From an uncultured Acidocella sp. (GTDB lineage: Bacteria; Pseudomonadota; Alphaproteobacteria; Acetobacterales; Acetobacteraceae): 43,183 bases of DNA. The notes under the pieces were generated by a model that worked only from the letters and a program-made list of their open reading frames with translations, was not told where the DNA came from and made no database searches. Of the stretch, positions 40,722-43,183 are shown in pieces. Location of the stretch: NCBI RefSeq assembly GCF_946222605.1, contig NZ_CAMIIE010000029.1, positions 1-43,183 of the forward strand, given 5' to 3'. How positions within the stretch are numbered: position 1 is the first letter of the stretch; every line of letters starts with the position of its first letter. A program made the position numbers and the translations under genes.

Positions 40722-41777
40722 ATGACGAAGACGGCTTTGGTGGTGGGCGCGAGTGGGATTGTCGGCAGTGCGGCCTGTGCGCATCTATCCGCCCAGGGCT
40801 GGGAGGTGCTGGGGCTGGCGCGCCGCCCGCAGCACCAGCCGGGCGTGGTGCCGGTGGCCGCCGACCTGCTGGATGCGCAGGCCACGAAGGCGGCGCTGGC
40901 CGGGTTGGCGCCGGAGATCGTCTTTATCTGCACCTGGCTGCGCCAGGACAGCGAGGCGGAGAATATCCGGGTGAATGCGGCGATGGTGCGCAATCTGCTG
41001 AACGCGCTGGGCGGGGCGACGCGGCATGTCGCGCTGGTGACCGGGTTGAAGCATTATCTTGGCCCCTTCGAGGCCTATGGCAAAGGCAGCCTGCCGCAGA
41101 CGCCCTTCCGTGAGGACCAAGCCCGGCTGGATGTGGAGAATTTCTATTACGCCCAGGAGGATGAGCTGTTTGCCGCCGCGGCGCGGGATGGCTTCAGCTG
41201 GAGCGTGCACCGCCCGCACACGATCATTGGCAAGGCGGTGGGCAATGCGATGAATATGGGCACCACGCTGGCGGTCTATGCCTCACTCTGCCGGGCGCTG
41301 GAGCGGCCGTTCTACTTCCCCGGCTCCGCCATGCAATGGAACGGGCTGACGGATATGACCGATGCCAGGCTGCTCGCCGCGCACCTGCTTTGGGCCGCGC
41401 AGACGCCGGAGGCCGCCAACCAGGCCTTCAACGTGGTGAATGGCGACGTGTTCCGCTGGTCCTGGATGTGGGGGCGGATTGCGGACTGGTTCGGGCTGCA
41501 GGCGGCCCCCTTTACCGGCGAGCACCGCCCGCTTGAGGCGCAGATGGCGCAGGACGAAGGCAGCTGGGCCGATATCGCCGCGCGGGCCAGGCTGGTGGAG
41601 CCAAAGCTGAGCCGTCTCGCCTCGCCCTGGCATACCGATGCCGATCTGGGCCGGCCGATCGAGGTGGTGACGGATATGTCGAAGAGCCGCCGGCTGGGGT
41701 TTTCGCTGTATCAGCCGACGGATGAGGCGTTTTTCGAGCTGTTCACACGCTTGCAGGCGGACCGGCTGATTCCCTGA
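40722..41777 (+). CDS. PRISE-type SDR reductase (progesterone 5-beta-reductase/iridoid-synthase-like)
   Basis: This 351-residue NADPH-binding reductase has the Rossmann motif GASGIVG (residues 9-15, where most SDRs have TGxxGxxG), TGLKHYLGPF with the catalytic lysine and a FYYAQEDEL with the catalytic tyrosine. These signatures define the PRISE family, which reduces enone C=C bonds. AAGGAGAGG precedes the ATG at 40722, and TTG at 40719 is an unlikely alternative. It is divergent from hisI. Confidence 0.88.
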   Translation: MTKTALVVGASGIVGSAACAHLSAQGWEVLGLARRPQHQPGVVPVAADLLDAQATKAALAGLAPEIVFICTWLRQDSEAENIRVNAAMVRNLLNALGGATRHVALVTGLKHYLGPFEAYGKGSLPQTPFREDQARLDVENFYYAQEDELFAAAARDGFSWSVHRPHTIIGKAVGNAMNMGTTLAVYASLCRALERPFYFPGSAMQWNGLTDMTDARLLAAHLLWAAQTPEAANQAFNVVNGDVFRWSWMWGRIADWFGLQAAPFTGEHRPLEAQMAQDEGSWADIAARARLVEPKLSRLASPWHTDADLGRPIEVVTDMSKSRRLGFSLYQPTDEAFFELFTRLQADRLIP

Positions 41778-41781
41778 CGGC

Positions 41782-42537
41782 TCAACGTGCCAGCATGCCG
41801 TTATTGAGGCAGGTTTCGTCGAAGCGGCAGAGGATCTGGCCGTCGATGGCGTGGGATTTGGCGTTCTTGTAATCGATGCGGGTGATCAGATCCGCGATGA
41901 TGGCCAGGCGCGCGGCCTTCTTGTCGTCGGCGCGGACCACGATCCAGGGGGCGGCGGCGCTGTCTGTGGCCAGCAGCATGGCGTCGCGGGCCTTGGTGTA
42001 ATCGTCGAAATGCGCCAGCGCCTTTTCGTCGATCGGGCTGATTTTCCATTGCTTCAGCGGATCGTCGCGGCGGGCCTCGATGCGGGCCTTCTGCTCCTTG
42101 GCGTCGATATCGAGATAATATTTGACGATGGTGACGCCGGCTTCCGCCAGCATGGCTTCGAACACCGGCACGGTGCGCATGAATTCATGATATTCATGCT
42201 CGGTGCAGAAGCCCATCACCCGCTCCACCCCGGCGCGGTTATACCAGGAGCGGTTGAACAGCACGATCTCCCCGGCGGCGGGGAGATGCGCGACATAGCG
42301 CTGGAAATACCATTGCGTGGTTTCGGTGTCGGAGGGTTTGGGCAGGGCGACGATGCGGATGTCGCGCGGGGAGAGATGTTCGGTGATGCGCTTGATGGTG
42401 CCATCCTTGCCGGCGGTGTCGCGCCCTTCCAGGATGATCAGCAATTTCTGGCCGCGTTCGATGACGTGGCGTTGCAGCTTCACCAGCTCGATCTGCAGAT
42501 GGCGGAGGGTTTTTTCATAGCTTTGTGTCTTGGCCAT
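41782..42537 (-). CDS. ppk2: Polyphosphate kinase 2
   Basis: This 251-residue single-domain PPK2 transfers phosphate between polyphosphate and nucleotides. The Walker A motif is EGRDTAGKDG (residues 37-46) and the second nucleotide motif FNRSWYNRAGVERVMGF (about 94-110), followed by PLKQWKISPID, all family hallmarks. The length is that of class I members, which mainly use nucleoside diphosphates, but direction of use cannot be read from sequence. It is convergent with the PRISE-type gene, four bases apart. Confidence 0.95.
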   Translation of the reverse strand: MAKTQSYEKTLRHLQIELVKLQRHVIERGQKLLIILEGRDTAGKDGTIKRITEHLSPRDIRIVALPKPSDTETTQWYFQRYVAHLPAAGEIVLFNRSWYNRAGVERVMGFCTEHEYHEFMRTVPVFEAMLAEAGVTIVKYYLDIDAKEQKARIEARRDDPLKQWKISPIDEKALAHFDDYTKARDAMLLATDSAAAPWIVVRADDKKAARLAIIADLITRIDYKNAKSHAIDGQILCRFDETCLNNGMLAR

Positions 42538-42599
42538 AACCGAGCATAGGCGCGGGCACAGGAACGTGCAAAATCACGGGAGCAAGCAGGAGGCAACGC

Positions 42600-42980
42600 A
42601 TGCGTGACGAGGTGTGCAAGGTGGCAAGCGCGTTGATTGCGGCGTTCGCGGCGAATGACCGGGACGGGTATTTCAGCTTTTTCACGCCCGAAGCGCGGTT
42701 TATTTTCCAGCATGTGCCGTTGGTGATGGAAAGCCGGGCCGCCTACGAGGCCGCGTATGATCGCTGGGTGCGCGAGGACGGGTTTCACGTGCTGGAATGC
42801 ACCAGCCGCGAGCAGCATGCGCAGATTTATGGGGACAGCGCGGTTTTCACCCATGAAACCTTCACTAGGGTGCGGACCCATGCGGGGGAGAGCGCGATTA
42901 CCGAGCGCGAGACCATTATTTTCATCCGCCAGGAGGGCGCATGGAAAGCGGTGCATGAGCATTTATCGCCGCTGGTGTGA
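42600..42980 (+). CDS. SnoaL/NTF2-like fold protein
   Basis: This 126-residue small alpha+beta barrel protein of the NTF2-like superfamily shows an N-terminal helix (LIAAFAANDRDGYFSFFTPEARFIF) and a final strand with GAWKAVHEHLSPL, typical of DUF4440/SnoaL-type ketosteroid-isomerase relatives. Its function is unknown. A perfect AGGAGG lies five bases before the ATG. It is divergent from ppk2 and followed after 45 bases by family A copy A5. Confidence 0.85.
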   Translation: MRDEVCKVASALIAAFAANDRDGYFSFFTPEARFIFQHVPLVMESRAAYEAAYDRWVREDGFHVLECTSREQHAQIYGDSAVFTHETFTRVRTHAGESAITERETIIFIRQEGAWKAVHEHLSPLV

Positions 42981-43025
42981 GGCGAAGCCCCGGCATGGAG
43001 ACCCATGCCGGGACGCAGACGAATT

Positions 43026-43129
43026 TAGAGCGATATGTGTTTAGGTTGACGCGGCAGCGGCAAGTTAAACACATGAAATTGCTCGTCAAAATGAAAGCTA
43101 GAGCCTTCAGCTAAAAGCTGAAGGCTCTA
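43026..43129 (+). mobile_element. Family A MITE-like element, copy A5
   Basis: This 104-bp copy has TA at both ends and the CCTTCAGC/GCTGAAGG terminal-hairpin variant also found in A2. Its loop sequence GCGGCAGCGGC differs from other copies. On the minus strand its last CTA supplies the stop TAG of the partial gene to the right, which without the element would read TTC-TAA. The empty site would be ATT-TA-GAA. Confidence 0.86.
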
Positions 43130-43183
43130 GAAGGTGACGATGCCGCGCAGCCCCACCACCAGCTCATTGCCGAGCTGCTTTGC
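43127..43183 (-). CDS. C-terminal end of an outer-membrane-type protein (rest outside window)
   Basis: Only the last 18 residues are visible: AKQLGNELVVGLRGIVTF, then TAG. The pattern of alternating hydrophobic residues ending in phenylalanine is the signal recognised by the outer-membrane barrel assembly machinery, so a porin or similar barrel is likely. The stop codon is part of family A copy A5. The rest of the gene lies beyond the window. Confidence 0.6.
   Translation of the reverse strand, partial: AKQLGNELVVGLRGIVTF

Noticed and set aside
10987..43129. Family A repeats as a CRISPR array
   Set aside because: Copies are kilobases apart, in both orientations, and have no spacers or cas genes.

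Overview
The window looks like chromosomal DNA from a GC-rich alphaproteobacterium, most likely an acetic-acid-bacteria relative (Acetobacteraceae, Rhodospirillales). This is inferred from a periplasmic PQQ alcohol dehydrogenase, a three-haem dehydrogenase-type cytochrome c, a fused malic enzyme-phosphotransacetylase, a separate SecD/SecF pair and gatCAB. No phylogenetic marker was searched, so the placement is tentative. Housekeeping genes (gatCAB, secDF, lpxB, lipB, hisI, ruvX, maeB, three tRNAs) surround accessory blocks.

Left block (1-10976). A PQQ alcohol dehydrogenase (cut by the window edge) and a monohaem cytochrome c run leftward. A LysR regulator with a TTG start runs rightward, followed by a tightly packed set: a C-C-bond-hydrolase-like alpha/beta hydrolase, a two-domain extradiol dioxygenase with a complete active site, a lone Rieske ferredoxin, a group A FAD monooxygenase, a fumarylacetoacetate-hydrolase-family enzyme, an outer-membrane channel of the phenol-degradation type, an MFS transporter and a cyclase-family metal hydrolase. 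Together these read as uptake, ring hydroxylation, meta cleavage and hydrolysis of an unidentified aromatic or heteroaromatic compound. This is the best candidate for an undescribed pathway.

Middle block (11230-28118). Two tRNAs, a half-size FUSC membrane protein, a YdeP-type molybdopterin oxidoreductase, a DUF445 protein, a secreted Cys-repeat protein, a 54-residue membrane protein, a metallo-beta-lactamase-fold hydrolase, an EAL protein with an altered loop, secDF, a Gfo/Idh oxidoreductase, a flavin-reductase-like protein, gatCAB, ruvX, a secreted fasciclin protein with a 15-bp tandem repeat, and small CsbD and entericidin genes.

Right block (28272-43183). Two divergent luciferase-like monooxygenases, an OsmC protein, a gamma-glutamylcyclotransferase-like protein overlapping lipB, tRNA-Leu(GAG), maeB, an insertion-split membrane-protein gene, a GNAT-nitrilase-lpxB operon, a three-haem cytochrome c, hisI, a PRISE-type reductase, ppk2, a SnoaL-like protein and the last codons of an outer-membrane-type protein.

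Two families of short dispersed repeats punctuate gene ends. Family A (five copies, 103-104 bp including flanking TA) has two hairpins and inverted ends. It sits at Y-TA-R sites and behaves as a MITE: removing one copy plus one TA at 34889-34991 restores a continuous reading frame across a broken gene. Four annotated stop codons are formed by the ends of family A copies. Family B (four copies) carries a T-run/A-run hairpin whose stem varies with compensating changes, and two copies begin exactly at a stop codon.
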